A stretch of DNA of 34,767 nt from Euryarchaeota archaeon UBA438 (GCA_002504435.1 DAQP01000003.1:1-34767); one strand, 5' to 3'. Positions 1 through 9,272 are shown, numbered from the stretch's first letter. Numbers and translations: made by a program. Notes: generated by a model from the sequence alone, not told the origin.

Positions 1-34
1 GGTCGGTCGCCGCGCTGTCTCAAGGGGTGATTAG

Positions 35-217
35 GTGTCCAAGGGTACTCCAAGCATGGGTAAGAGGCAGAAGTCCACCCACATCAGATGCAGGAGATGC
101 GGCAAGCACTCATTCCACAAGACTAAGTCGGTTTGTTCTAGCTGCGGGTATGGACAGACTTCCAAGATGAGGAAGTACAGGTGGAGCAAGCGCAACAGAT
201 CCATGGGAAGTAAGTGA
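35..217 (+). CDS. rpl37e: 50S ribosomal protein L37e
   Basis: A 60-residue, very basic protein of the large ribosomal subunit, found in archaea and eukaryotes but not bacteria. Two CxxC pairs (CRRC near residues 19-22 and CSSC near 34-37) form the expected zinc ribbon. The N-terminus ([15 protein letters not shown]) is typical of L37e. The start is GTG at 35, preceded by an AGGGGTGAT ribosome binding site at 23-31. PurF follows 54 nt downstream on the same strand. From memory, many Euryarchaeota have an LSm gene just upstream of L37e, but too little sequence lies to the left to confirm one here. Confidence 0.96.
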   Translation: MSKGTPSMGKRQKSTHIRCRRCGKHSFHKTKSVCSSCGYGQTSKMRKYRWSKRNRSMGSK

Positions 218-271
218 GCTCCATCCCGGAAAGTGCTAAGTCCCTAGTCCCTGAGGGCCGTTCGGTAGACG

Positions 272-1774
272 ATGTGCGGGATCGTCGGAATTATTGGACA
301 TCCCAATTCCCAAGTAGCTCCTTCTCTGTACGATGGCCTTCTTGTTCTGCAGCACAGGGGCCAAGACGCAGCAGGAATTGTGACAAGCGATTCGCATAAC
401 ATCTGTCACCGTAGGGCCAACGGCCTGGTCCGAGATGTTTTCCGTGCCAAGCACTCAGAGTCATTACTCGGCTCCATGGGGGTAGGGCATGTCAGATATC
501 CAACCGCAGGCTCCAACTCAGTTTCCGAGGCACAGCCATTCTACACCAACACGCCATTCGGAGTCAGCCTCGCACACAATGGGAATCTCAACAACACTCA
601 AGACATCATATCCAGCCTTCTTGAGTACGACCATAGGAGAATCAATACAAGTTCAGACTCGGAGGCACTGTTGAACCTGTTCGCTGCCGAAATTCAAAGA
701 TCCCTGAATGGAAACCCGGGAGGCATTGATTCACTTTCCGAAGACGATATTTTCAGGGCGGTAGAAAGAGTGCATCTTAGGGCTGAGGGGAGTTATAGCG
801 TTGTCACAATGATCACAGGTTGGGGAATCGTAGCGTTCAGAGACCCCAATGGCATCAGGCCTCTTTGCATAGGAAGTAATGTTGTAGATGGTTTCACCGA
901 GAGAGTCATCGCCTCTGAGAGTGTGGTTTGCAAAGCCATTGGTTTCGAACATGATGGAGACGTCTCGCCGGGTGAAGCTGTTGTGGTCAGGATGGACGGG
1001 CAGATGTCCAGAAAGGTTTGCTCAAAGGAAGTTGACCACCATCCATGTATCTTCGAGCATGTGTATTTCGCTAGGCCAGACTCCGTTCTTGATGGCATCT
1101 CTGTCCACTCCTCAAGACTCAGGATGGGGGCCTCATTGGCTAGGAAAATTTCCTCCGAGTTCCCCGACCATTCAATCGATGCCGTGATTCCAGTACCAGA
1201 CAGCGGGAGGATCGCTGCACTTGACCTTGCTAGGGAGCTTGGAGTCCCCTATAGGGAGGGCTTCGTAAAGAACAGGTACATAGGAAGGACATTCATTATG
1301 CCCGGTCAGACCATTAGGAAGGACTCTGTTAGGAAGAAACTCAATACTATCGAGGACGAGTTCCATGGAAAAACCGTACTAATCGTTGATGACAGTATTG
1401 TGAGGGGAAACACATCCAGGAGAATCGTAAACATGGCAAGGGAGGCAGGTGCTTCAAGGGTTTACTTCGCATCCTGCTCTCCTCCGATTGTCCATCCAAA
1501 TGTGTATGGCATTGACATGCCAGCCAAATCAGAGTATGTCGCATTTGGTCGTTCCGTGGAAGAAATATGTGAGGCAATAGGGGCAGATTGGCTAATCTAC
1601 CAAGAATTACACGATTTAGTCAAGGCCTGTCTTGGGGACGACTCAGAGGGGCCAGCGAATTTCGACTGTTCGTGTTTTGATGGGGTCTACGTGACGGGAG
1701 GAATCACAGAAGAGTACCTAGAAAGAATTGAGGGACTCAGGAATGACTCCGCGAAGAACAAGGCGCCCGTCTGA
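272..1774 (+). CDS. purF: Amidophosphoribosyltransferase PurF
   Basis: Catalyses the first committed step of purine synthesis: PRPP plus glutamine gives phosphoribosylamine. The protein has 500 residues, the usual family length. It starts MCGIVGI, so removal of Met exposes the N-terminal nucleophile Cys2 of the glutaminase domain (about 1-230). The phosphoribosyltransferase domain follows, with the PRPP loop IVDDSIVRGNTSR centred on D373/D374. A Cys before YFARPDS and a CSCF motif near the C-terminus recall the iron-sulfur cluster ligands of the Bacillus enzyme. The Cys expected next to YGID is Asn here (HPNVYGID), so an intact cluster is unlikely. No strong ribosome binding site is visible. 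The gene is probably co-transcribed with L37e. Confidence 0.97.
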   Translation: MCGIVGIIGHPNSQVAPSLYDGLLVLQHRGQDAAGIVTSDSHNICHRRANGLVRDVFRAKHSESLLGSMGVGHVRYPTAGSNSVSEAQPFYTNTPFGVSLAHNGNLNNTQDIISSLLEYDHRRINTSSDSEALLNLFAAEIQRSLNGNPGGIDSLSEDDIFRAVERVHLRAEGSYSVVTMITGWGIVAFRDPNGIRPLCIGSNVVDGFTERVIASESVVCKAIGFEHDGDVSPGEAVVVRMDGQMSRKVCSKEVDHHPCIFEHVYFARPDSVLDGISVHSSRLRMGASLARKISSEFPDHSIDAVIPVPDSGRIAALDLARELGVPYREGFVKNRYIGRTFIMPGQTIRKDSVRKKLNTIEDEFHGKTVLIVDDSIVRGNTSRRIVNMAREAGASRVYFASCSPPIVHPNVYGIDMPAKSEYVAFGRSVEEICEAIGADWLIYQELHDLVKACLGDDSEGPANFDCSCFDGVYVTGGITEEYLERIEGLRNDSAKNKAPV

Positions 1775-1820
1775 GCAGGCATTCGCCAAGATGAAGGCAT
1801 GAGGTCCCTTCACGACAATT

Positions 1821-3317
1821 ATGCAGCCGACAATCGAGCCAACCGCGTCGGTACAAATCGACGAATATCCTAGAAGTTGGTGCCCAACTAAAGAGTCAAT
1901 AATCTGCGTCGGCTTTGAATCCGGGAGAATTTTCCATCTCGACTCATCCGGGGAATTACTCGAGGAGTCATCCATCGAAGGATCAGTGATCGGATTGGTT
2001 GAACTGGATGGCAGTATTATCGCCGCATCTAGCACCAATGGGCTATTTTCGCTTGGGGAAATCGTTTGGAATCTGGATATGGAGTCAGGTTGCGAACATA
2101 TATCGCCTTCTAATATCGGTATATTCGCTATTGATGGTTCTGACAATATTATGCACGTTTCCCCGAAAGGGGAGGTTCTGAGTAGCAAGAAGATTGGGCC
2201 CGTAGGTGTAATCCAATCATCAGATAACGGCCTCTATATTGGCCTGGGGTTAGATGACGGCAGACTCATGATTCTCGATAATGAACTCAATACCCTGTTT
2301 GAGTCACAACCTGCGACTGATGATGTTGAAACAGTATCATGCATCCAATTCAGACCCGATGGGACATTGCTGGTTGGGAGGAACTCACTTGGAATGGCCG
2401 TAGATGATCGTCCAGAAAACAGATTGGAATGTTGGAGTCCGGTAGAGGGGCTCATCAATACTTCAGAGGTCCCATCCAAACCAACCTCACTTTGTGTCAC
2501 CGAGGAAGGAGTAGTTGTGGGCTGCTTCGATGGACAATTAATTGACATGAAAGTGGGGGTCGAAGGACATCGAGAGATTTCCCAGATGGGCTACATGATT
2601 AGCGACATTGTACGGTGGGGCGACGAATTCCTGGTTTCCTATTGGTTTGAGACCTCGAGGATTTCTCCAGAGGGCCATGTGGCATGGCAATTTGAGCATC
2701 ATGGTGTCGTCGAGGGCTTAATGCCTCTTCCAAATGGATTGATAGCGATATTTGGAGATGACAAGAAGTCTAGAGGCCCATCGCCAATTTACTTAGTCGA
2801 CCCCGATTCATCTCCAATAGTCCAGAACGGTGGCGAGTTGATGGAGCCAGACTTTGACTCGATCGGAAATGAATTTTCTGGAGGCCTTACGGAGGATGAG
2901 TTGGACATGGCCTCACAGAGGCAAGATTTCTCCAATCAAGGTGAAATCCTAATCGAAACCCTGAACGAGGAAATCGAGATGAAACTCGACGGGGAGTCTG
3001 TTGAGGTGGATGTTTTGACTGATTTGATTGAGTCAGCTAAGTCTCTCAATATACCCCCCGTTGCAGATGCAGGTGATGACATGACAATCGACTCGGATGA
3101 GGGCGGAAAGGCAACAGTACTCCTAGACGGATCTAGGTCATATGACCCCGACGGTAAGATTTCGGAGTGGCTATGGAAAGACAGGAATGGTGAGGAAATT
3201 GGCAATTCCCCTCAATTGAGAGCCAGGATTTCAAAGGGCGTCCACAACTTCACTTTGCTTGTAATCGATGATGGAGGGGCCCAATCTAGTGCCAGCATCA
3301 CAATACAAGTTAGATAG
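1821..3317 (+). CDS. Beta-propeller-like protein with C-terminal PKD-type domain
   Basis: A 498-residue acidic protein of unknown function. Residues 1 to about 330 hold repeated short strand blocks such as GRIFHLDSSGELL, GRLMILDNELNTL and GQLIDMKVGVEG, which suggests a WD40/PQQ-like propeller. A low-complexity acidic linker follows (about 340-405). The last 90 residues look like a PKD/Ig fold (PPVADAGDDMTIDS, LDGSRSYDPDG, FTLLVIDDGGAQSS). There is no signal peptide or membrane segment, which is unusual because PKD domains are normally extracellular. In-frame stops just upstream exclude a longer N-terminus, and ATG 1821 lacks a close ribosome binding site. The stop codon abuts the etfA stop on the other strand. 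It could be a cytosolic sensor or scaffold; this is not resolved. Confidence 0.85.
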   Translation: MQPTIEPTASVQIDEYPRSWCPTKESIICVGFESGRIFHLDSSGELLEESSIEGSVIGLVELDGSIIAASSTNGLFSLGEIVWNLDMESGCEHISPSNIGIFAIDGSDNIMHVSPKGEVLSSKKIGPVGVIQSSDNGLYIGLGLDDGRLMILDNELNTLFESQPATDDVETVSCIQFRPDGTLLVGRNSLGMAVDDRPENRLECWSPVEGLINTSEVPSKPTSLCVTEEGVVVGCFDGQLIDMKVGVEGHREISQMGYMISDIVRWGDEFLVSYWFETSRISPEGHVAWQFEHHGVVEGLMPLPNGLIAIFGDDKKSRGPSPIYLVDPDSSPIVQNGGELMEPDFDSIGNEFSGGLTEDELDMASQRQDFSNQGEILIETLNEEIEMKLDGESVEVDVLTDLIESAKSLNIPPVADAGDDMTIDSDEGGKATVLLDGSRSYDPDGKISEWLWKDRNGEEIGNSPQLRARISKGVHNFTLLVIDDGGAQSSASITIQVR

Positions 3318-4235
3318 CTACAATTTGCCGAACTCGTCCCTCAGGGCAGGAAGCGCCTCCTCCCAAGTAGAGACTATGCCATAGTCAGCCACACTGAAGA
3401 TAGGGGCATCTGGGTCCTTGTTGATGGCAACAATGTACTTGCTAGAGCGCATTCCCGCCAAGTGCTGAATTGCACCGCTGATTCCTACTGCTATGTACAG
3501 GCTTGGATTCACGGTCTTACCTGTCTGACCAACTTGCATATCGTGGGGAATATCGTCCCAAGTGTCGACCGCCGCCCTACTGGCCCCTACAGCAGCGCCG
3601 ACGATATCTGCGATTTCGTACAGGTGAGAGAAGTTCGAAGGGTCCCCCATCCCCCTGCCTCCAGAAATGATGATGTCAGCTTCAGCGACGTCAAGCCTCT
3701 CACTGGCCTTAGCAAGGGCCTCCCTCACCGCCACTCCAACATCAGATGTATTGTTCACCGTGGAGATGTCAGCATTCCCTCCCGATCCAGAAGCCTCGAA
3801 TGCGTTCTGCCTAATCGAAATTGCACAAGGGCCCGAAGCAACCGAGGTCTCTATGGCCTTACCGGAGTAAATCGGCCTCGTGACCCTAATTCCACTTTCA
3901 AGGCCGGTAGCATCTTGGATTATTGGAATATTTCTGATTGCGGCTACTTGAGCTAGAACCTCCCTGCTATGTGCTGATGAGGAGGCCATCACCACTCCCT
4001 CGCATAACGGGGAGAGGGCACTTGCCCATGCTCCACTGTCGAACGAACCAAAGCACTCCCCTTCGGCCGATACCACCTTCCCCACTCCACTAATTGATGA
4101 TGCCTCTGTCGCACCTACCCCTCCAGGGCAGATCACGGTCGGTGTTCCACCAATCGAACAGGCGGCACCTACCAATTGGGCAGTTACAGGGTGAAGCTCA
4201 TTTCCAGTTGTTTCAGCTATAATCGTGACTTCCAT
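3318..4235 (-). CDS. etfA: Electron transfer flavoprotein alpha subunit
   Basis: The FAD-binding subunit of the EtfAB heterodimer, which takes electrons from acyl-CoA dehydrogenases and passes them towards the respiratory chain. The 305 residues match the family length. The C-terminal FAD domain has the characteristic GQTGKTVNPSLYIAVGISG stretch (236-254), followed by HLAGMRSSKYIVAINKDPDAPIF. GASRAAVD lies just before it. The start is ATG 4235 with a GAGGTGA ribosome binding site five bases upstream, overlapping the end of etfB. It is the last gene of the gcdH-etfB-etfA unit, which supports coupling to glutaryl-CoA or acyl-CoA oxidation. Confidence 0.96.
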   Translation of the reverse strand: MEVTIIAETTGNELHPVTAQLVGAACSIGGTPTVICPGGVGATEASSISGVGKVVSAEGECFGSFDSGAWASALSPLCEGVVMASSSAHSREVLAQVAAIRNIPIIQDATGLESGIRVTRPIYSGKAIETSVASGPCAISIRQNAFEASGSGGNADISTVNNTSDVGVAVREALAKASERLDVAEADIIISGGRGMGDPSNFSHLYEIADIVGAAVGASRAAVDTWDDIPHDMQVGQTGKTVNPSLYIAVGISGAIQHLAGMRSSKYIVAINKDPDAPIFSVADYGIVSTWEEALPALRDEFGKL

Positions 4236-4244
4236 TTTTTCACC

Positions 4245-5003
4245 TCAGATAACATTGGCCTCATCTCTCAACTTGGAAACCACAGTCGGAACAGAGGCTG
4301 CACCCTCGAATTTCTGCCCAGGGGGTTTCTCAGCGGGTGCAGAGTGAGACTCCAGTGAAACTCTGGAACCCTCCATGGTCACGCCAAGATCAGCCGGTGT
4401 CAGTGACTCGACGGCCTTCTTTTTTGCCATCATTATTCCTCTGACATTGGGCCTCCTCATCTCTGTTGCTGCTTTGTCGAAGGCGAATAGGCATGGCTTG
4501 GAAACAGAAACCTTCTCGTTGCCTGAAGGACTTGTCCTCATTGCTACGAATCCATCGCCCTCCATTGAAACCTCGGAAACCATTCCAACGCATGTGAAGC
4601 CGAGGATGCTAGCAACGCCTGGGCCGGTGGATCCCGAATTGGTATCGGCAGCCTGCTTGCCGCAGAGAACAACTTCAGCGCCTGTTTTTCTTATTGCGGA
4701 GGCAAGAAGATTCTGCACATTGGAGCTGTCCATGCCGGAATCATCAGAGACAATGTGAACTAGTGAATCAGCCCCAACTGCCGCAGCATCGGTAAGTATC
4801 TTGGAAGCCCTGGCAGGTCCGCATGTGATTGCGACCAAGTCCCCGCCTCCCCCTTCTTTCAGTTGGAGTGCATACTCTAGCGCATATTCGTCATATGGGC
4901 TCATTGACCACTTGCTCACCGCGCCCTCGTCCACCCTTCCTCCGGAGACGGTGATTTTAGCGGTAGTATCTGGAACCTGCTTTAGTAGAACTGCTATTGT
5001 CAT
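4245..5003 (-). CDS. etfB: Electron transfer flavoprotein beta subunit
   Basis: The AMP-binding partner of EtfA. The protein begins MTIAVLLKQVPDTTAKI, the classic EtfB N-terminus. The hallmark block DEYALEYALQLKE follows near residue 38, then VDSLVHI-type and CGKQAADTNSGSTGPGVA segments. A longer frame reaches 5060, but its extra 19 residues do not belong to the family. ATG 5003 follows an AGGGAT ribosome binding site, so the shorter start is preferred (252 residues). It lies nine bases upstream of etfA and 74 nt downstream of the dehydrogenase gene, in one apparent operon. Confidence 0.95.
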   Translation of the reverse strand: MTIAVLLKQVPDTTAKITVSGGRVDEGAVSKWSMSPYDEYALEYALQLKEGGGGDLVAITCGPARASKILTDAAAVGADSLVHIVSDDSGMDSSNVQNLLASAIRKTGAEVVLCGKQAADTNSGSTGPGVASILGFTCVGMVSEVSMEGDGFVAMRTSPSGNEKVSVSKPCLFAFDKAATEMRRPNVRGIMMAKKKAVESLTPADLGVTMEGSRVSLESHSAPAEKPPGQKFEGAASVPTVVSKLRDEANVI

Positions 5004-5077
5004 GATATCCCTGCAGACCGGACGACTGCTGCTCCCTCTATCAAGATTCACCCTTAGCAATTTCAGTCCCTATTCGA

Positions 5078-6253
5078 CTATTCCAGGGTGCGTGTGAATG
5101 CCTGGATTCCTGTGATGTGCCTGCCAAGTATGAGATTGTGGATATCATGGGTCCCCTCGTAGGTCTTCACCGACTCCAGATTTGCCATGTGCCTCATCAC
5201 CGGGTACTCGTCAAGTATCCCATTTGCACCGTGAATATCTCTAGCGGCACGCGCAATCTCCAGAGCTATGTCGACATTGTTCATCTTCGCAAGGGAGATA
5301 TGCTCTGGAATCCATGTGCCAGCATCTTTCTTCTGTGAAAGGTGGTAGGCTAGAAGTTGGGCCTTGGTAATTTCCCTAAGCATCCACGAGAGTTTGTTCT
5401 GCACTAATTGGTACGACGCTATCGGATGGTCGAATTGGATCCTGCTCAGAGAATACTCCTTAGCAGAGTCAAAGCACGCCTGTGCAGCCCCTATTGCGCC
5501 CCATGAGATTCCATACCTAGCATTGTTTAGGCAGGAAAACGGGCCCCTTAGCCCCTTAACACCAGGCAGGATCCTGTCCTTGGGAATTTTGCAGTCCTGG
5601 AACACAAGTTCGCTGGTGACTGATGCCTTCAGTGAGTGCTTCCCCTTCATTTCAGGGGCTGTGAACCCTTCATCACCATCCTCAACGATGAATCCTCTGA
5701 TTACTCCGTCTAGTTTGGCCCAAACGACTGCAACCTGGGCTATGGTGCCGTTTGTAATCCACATCTTCGCCCCATTCAGGAGGTAATGGTCGCCCATGTC
5801 CTCGGCTCTGGTAATCATATCACCAGGATTTGATCCATAGTCTGGCTCGGTCAGGCCGAAGCACCCAATCCACTCGCCGCTTGCCATCTTAGGTAGGTAG
5901 TAATTTTTCTGCTCCTCCGAACCAAAATCCCAAATTGGGTACATGGCAAGAGAGCCCTGCACGGATGCGAATGAACGAAGTCCACTATCACCCCTCTCAA
6001 GCTCTCTGCAAATTACCCCGTATGCAGTGTATGACAGTCCGGGGCATCCGTAACCCTTCAGGGGGGCTCCAAGAACTCCCATATTGCCCAATTCAACCCT
6101 CCACTCATCGGGGAATACCCCGTCCCTGCAGGCCTGCTCAATCTTGGGCAAGACTTCGTTGTCGACGAAGTCTCTTACCATGTCCCTAACCATTCTCTCT
6201 TCCTCTGTCAACAAAGAGTCAACGTCGTAGAAGTCTAGAGCGTCGTATGGCAT
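5078..6253 (-). CDS. gcdH: Acyl-CoA dehydrogenase, glutaryl-CoA dehydrogenase type
   Basis: An FAD enzyme of 391 residues. Known glutaryl-CoA dehydrogenases oxidise and decarboxylate glutaryl-CoA to crotonyl-CoA in lysine and tryptophan breakdown. Family marks include CFGLTEPDYGSNPGDM, LLNGAKMWITNG, RYGISWGAIGAA and the C-terminal YEGTHDIHNLILGR, where E366 is the likely catalytic base. The THDIHNLILGR signature favours the glutaryl subgroup over short-chain dehydrogenases, but substrate is not proven by sequence alone. Its 3' neighbours encode EtfB and EtfA, its natural electron acceptor. The pairing suggests aerobic oxidation of amino acids or dicarboxylates. Confidence 0.92.
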   Translation of the reverse strand: MPYDALDFYDVDSLLTEEERMVRDMVRDFVDNEVLPKIEQACRDGVFPDEWRVELGNMGVLGAPLKGYGCPGLSYTAYGVICRELERGDSGLRSFASVQGSLAMYPIWDFGSEEQKNYYLPKMASGEWIGCFGLTEPDYGSNPGDMITRAEDMGDHYLLNGAKMWITNGTIAQVAVVWAKLDGVIRGFIVEDGDEGFTAPEMKGKHSLKASVTSELVFQDCKIPKDRILPGVKGLRGPFSCLNNARYGISWGAIGAAQACFDSAKEYSLSRIQFDHPIASYQLVQNKLSWMLREITKAQLLAYHLSQKKDAGTWIPEHISLAKMNNVDIALEIARAARDIHGANGILDEYPVMRHMANLESVKTYEGTHDIHNLILGRHITGIQAFTRTLE

Positions 6254-6309
6254 GTTCTCGTTTCTTTGCGAAGGCGGTTACCTCATCAAGGTATGGCAGT
6301 GAGGGTGCC

Positions 6310-7533
6310 CTACTTCCTGCCTCTTCTCCTACGCCTGGAGTCCCTCTTTGAGAACTCCTTCTCTTCCTCCGAGCCAATCTTCATGGTGACCCAGTGACTA
6401 AGTTCCGGGGACATGGACATCAATATACTGAGCACCACTCCAAAGATAACTAGAGGAAAAACAATCATGATGACTAGCCCCATCAGTCCATCGACCCATG
6501 AATCCCCCGATGGCGGATGAAAGCTCAAGATCGTACCTCTGTCAGTAAGGATCCAGCCGCTGTCCCTATCAGTCGCCCATGTTGCAACTACCCTTTCTCC
6601 CGAGACAGTTGAATCAAATTCAACAACATCAGAGTTCTCTAGCCAGGGGAAGGAAGCATTCAGCCCGGCATCGTGCTCAATTAGCGAGAATGGAGTTAAC
6701 AGGATCATCGACCTGTCTCCATCCTGGCTCTCGATCCCTGTGAACACCCCTCCGACTCCCGAAATCTCGCTAATGCTGACTTTGGAGGAGGAAGGATTAG
6801 TTGCATCCAGATCAACCATCCCTATCGCATCTCCAGAGGTAAACACGCAAACGTCAGTTGTAATTGGACACACCATTCCATTCCAGGGGTATATTCCGCC
6901 TCCTATCCAGTGAACCGCGTGATCCCTATCGATAATTGCAATCCCGTCATATGTCGTTCCAACCACGCAAAGTAGAATTTCTCCGTGGCATTCTATCTCT
7001 GTAATCTCACTCCCTGTACCAAGGCCCTCGAGGACATGAACCTCTGCACCTCCGTCACTGGAGGCCCGCATCCTCCAGATTGTTCCGTCGTCCGATCCCA
7101 CGTAAGCCCAAGAACCACCTTGGTTCCAAGCGACGGCAGTAAGTGATGAGTCATCGAATTCTTCATGCCCCCCAGCATCAGTTACAGAGTGGTCATCTGC
7201 AGCGTACCTGAGAGCTACTCCGTCCTCGCCAACGATTAGTGCAGTAAGCCCGCCCGGGTGGTAGTCAGCGTCGTTGAGCGCAGACTCCCCGGTAACAGGC
7301 ATAGGCACCTGAATCGATGGGTCCGCTGCATTGATCATTTTCATAATCGACTCTTCTCCATAAGCAAGAACCCAACTACCAGCAGGATCCATAGTCGCGC
7401 CATTCAGCCCTAGGTCAGTTGAAGATAGGCTGTCCATCTCATCCAGCACCACTGCGGACTCTGCATTCACTGGCGTGGTGGAAAATAAGGTAGCAGAAAG
7501 CAATGCCAATATCAAGACCGCCGCTCGTGCCAC
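6310..7533 (-). CDS. Exported beta-propeller protein with C-terminal membrane anchor
   Basis: A 407-residue protein of unknown function. It has a Sec-type signal peptide (MARAAVLILALLSATLFSTTPVNA, cleavage likely after NA at about 24). Next comes a region of repeated blades such as SAWVLAYGEES-like, WAYVGSDDGTIWRM and SGWILTDRGTILSF. One hydrophobic helix follows near 348-370 (GLVIMIVFPLVIFGVVLSIL), then a cytoplasmic tail ending in RRRRRGRK. This predicts an outward-facing propeller tethered to the membrane. It resembles in architecture, but not in location, the propeller/PKD protein at 1821-3317; the two bracket the acyl-CoA oxidation genes. It is divergent from the gene at 7633. Confidence 0.85.
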   Translation of the reverse strand: MARAAVLILALLSATLFSTTPVNAESAVVLDEMDSLSSTDLGLNGATMDPAGSWVLAYGEESIMKMINAADPSIQVPMPVTGESALNDADYHPGGLTALIVGEDGVALRYAADDHSVTDAGGHEEFDDSSLTAVAWNQGGSWAYVGSDDGTIWRMRASSDGGAEVHVLEGLGTGSEITEIECHGEILLCVVGTTYDGIAIIDRDHAVHWIGGGIYPWNGMVCPITTDVCVFTSGDAIGMVDLDATNPSSSKVSISEISGVGGVFTGIESQDGDRSMILLTPFSLIEHDAGLNASFPWLENSDVVEFDSTVSGERVVATWATDRDSGWILTDRGTILSFHPPSGDSWVDGLMGLVIMIVFPLVIFGVVLSILMSMSPELSHWVTMKIGSEEEKEFSKRDSRRRRRGRK

Positions 7534-7632
7534 AGCCCTCCGAGGCGCAACAATGGTTTAGCCCGTTCGACCGGCGACTTAAGGGGCCAATGTCACGGCA
7601 GATTTGAAGAGTGATTCACCCGGCGCAAACCC

Positions 7633-8145
7633 ATGGAGCGATTCGACGTCAGACGAGGGGTAATCAAGGAAGTAAGTGGTGAGGGTGGACTTTCCGCCTT
7701 AGCGAGAAGGTATTTCGAACAAGTGGAGAGCACAGGGGAGAACTCATTCTCCGCCTCTCACGGCATCATGACTTCCATCAATGGTAGCTACGAAGGAAGC
7801 GCACTAATGATCGACGTCACCAATGTACCTCCAAATTTCGATGATCCAGAGGAGGTCAAATCTGCAATGGACGCTAGGAAGAGGTGGACGTCATTTCTCG
7901 ATGAGGCTACTGGCTACAATTCGAAGCAGAGGGGTGACAAGGCTAAGGAATGGGCCAAAAAGGCATCAAAGGCCAAGTCCGCAATTAGCGCTACCCGACA
8001 TTTCATGGAGATGGCAGATTCGCTCCCACAGGACAAGATTTCAGAGGCAGAGTCAATTATAGCAGAGATAGAGCAGGCCCTGGAGTCGAACGACAATACG
8101 AAAGCAGCCGGGCGCGCTGAGAAGCTAAACAAGCTGTTCAATTAG
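7633..8145 (+). CDS. Small archaeal protein of unknown function
   Basis: A 170-residue soluble protein with no signal peptide. The N-terminal half (about 1-75) looks like a small alpha/beta domain with SASHGIMTSINGSYEGSAL. The C-terminal half (about 80-170) is helical and charged, rich in Lys, Ala and Glu, and may form a coiled coil (KAKEWAKKASKAKSAISATR). It resembles a small family of uncharacterised euryarchaeal proteins, possibly the one called DUF5611, but I recall this only weakly. It lies eight bases upstream of tyrS and shares its direction, so the two are probably co-transcribed. No function can be assigned. Confidence 0.82.
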   Translation: MERFDVRRGVIKEVSGEGGLSALARRYFEQVESTGENSFSASHGIMTSINGSYEGSALMIDVTNVPPNFDDPEEVKSAMDARKRWTSFLDEATGYNSKQRGDKAKEWAKKASKAKSAISATRHFMEMADSLPQDKISEAESIIAEIEQALESNDNTKAAGRAEKLNKLFN

Positions 8146-8153
8146 GTGATAAA

Positions 8154-9272
8154 ATGAATGACAAGGATCCCCTATCTAACCTGGAAAAGGGATCCCTTGA
8201 CGTCATTCAATCCATGTTCTCCGGTTGTGAGGAAGTAGTGGGCGTGGAACACGTCGCCTCTGTTCTCTCAGGTGCACCCTCTCACTCGGGGGACGGACAA
8301 CTTGTGGCATACATCGGATTGGAGCCTAGCGGAAAGGCACATCTGGGGTGGGTCATACTATCGGACACGATTCGCAACCTTCTGGATTCAGATGTCAATG
8401 TGATTGTTCTCCTAGCAGACTGGCATGCTTGGGTTAATGACAAGTTTGACAGGGATATGGAGAAGATTACTTTGGCTGGAGATTACATGACAGAGGTCTT
8501 CAGGGTCCTGCTAGGAAACCCTCCCGAGGGAGAAGGCCCAGGCCAGGTTAGATTCATCAGAGCTTCTGAGGTAATGGATTCTGGAAAATATTGGGAGAGG
8601 GTCCTCAGGTGCTCCAAGAATATGAGCCTGTCAAGGGTCAGAAGGACGTTCAGTATAATGGGAAGGGCAGAGGACTCTTCAGATCACGACCTTTCAGCTT
8701 TCTACTACCCAGCCCTCCAGGCAGCCGATATTTTCGAATTGAAGGTTGATATTGCGTTTGGGGGGATGGACCAGAGAAAAGCACACATGTACATGAGGGA
8801 GGTGGCGGATAGGAATAACTGGACAAAGGCCACATGCATACACACCCCTATGCTCTCCGGGCTCAAGGGATCCGGAGGCCGCATGGACTCGTACGATCAC
8901 AAAATGTCAAAATCCGACCCCAACAATGCTATCCTGATGCATGATGATCACGATTCCCTAAGGAAGAAGATGAGAAAGGCATTCCTAGAGGTAGGAAACC
9001 CCTCCTCTGCGGTCTTCGAGATGGTTGAGCATGTCATTTTGCCCAGACTTGGAAAGGTCAAGGTAACGCCCGACCCAAAATATGGCGAACCATCCGAGTT
9101 CAGTGATTTGGATTCATTCACAGATGCCGTCTCCAATGGATCAGTTCATCCTTTGGATGCAAAAATGGCAGTTGCGGACGGCCTATCCGATGTTCTATCC
9201 CCCGTATCCGAGCACTTCTCATCTAGATCAGAGCTCATGTCAGCAATAAATTCCATAACCGGCCCTCAGTAG
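8154..9272 (+). CDS. tyrS: Tyrosyl-tRNA synthetase, archaeal type
   Basis: Charges tRNA-Tyr with tyrosine. This is a class I synthetase of 372 residues. The HIGH-type motif is HLGW (63-66), preceded by AYIGLEPSGKA. The KMSKS loop is intact at 250-254 (KMSKSDPNNAI). The block FYYPALQAADIF, with its Tyr and Gln, and LLADWHAWVNDK fit the archaeal/eukaryotic TyrRS group rather than TrpRS. Start ATG 8154 is preceded by a near-perfect AGGTGAT ribosome binding site that overlaps the stop of the upstream gene. This indicates an operon. Confidence 0.95.
   Translation: MNDKDPLSNLEKGSLDVIQSMFSGCEEVVGVEHVASVLSGAPSHSGDGQLVAYIGLEPSGKAHLGWVILSDTIRNLLDSDVNVIVLLADWHAWVNDKFDRDMEKITLAGDYMTEVFRVLLGNPPEGEGPGQVRFIRASEVMDSGKYWERVLRCSKNMSLSRVRRTFSIMGRAEDSSDHDLSAFYYPALQAADIFELKVDIAFGGMDQRKAHMYMREVADRNNWTKATCIHTPMLSGLKGSGGRMDSYDHKMSKSDPNNAILMHDDHDSLRKKMRKAFLEVGNPSSAVFEMVEHVILPRLGKVKVTPDPKYGEPSEFSDLDSFTDAVSNGSVHPLDAKMAVADGLSDVLSPVSEHFSSRSELMSAINSITGPQ

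Noticed and set aside
1..34. Possible 3' end of an LSm gene upstream of L37e
   Set aside because: Gene order in other Euryarchaeota makes it likely, but only about ten codons are visible and none of the three frames gives a recognisable LSm ending.
3462..3956. 164-codon plus-strand frame inside etfA
   Set aside because: It is antisense to a clear etfA, has no family likeness and lacks a ribosome binding site. It is a shadow frame.
8154..9272. Tryptophanyl-tRNA synthetase
   Set aside because: TrpRS and TyrRS are related, but YYPALQAADIF, LLADWHAWVNDK and KMSKSDPNNAI fit archaeal TyrRS better.
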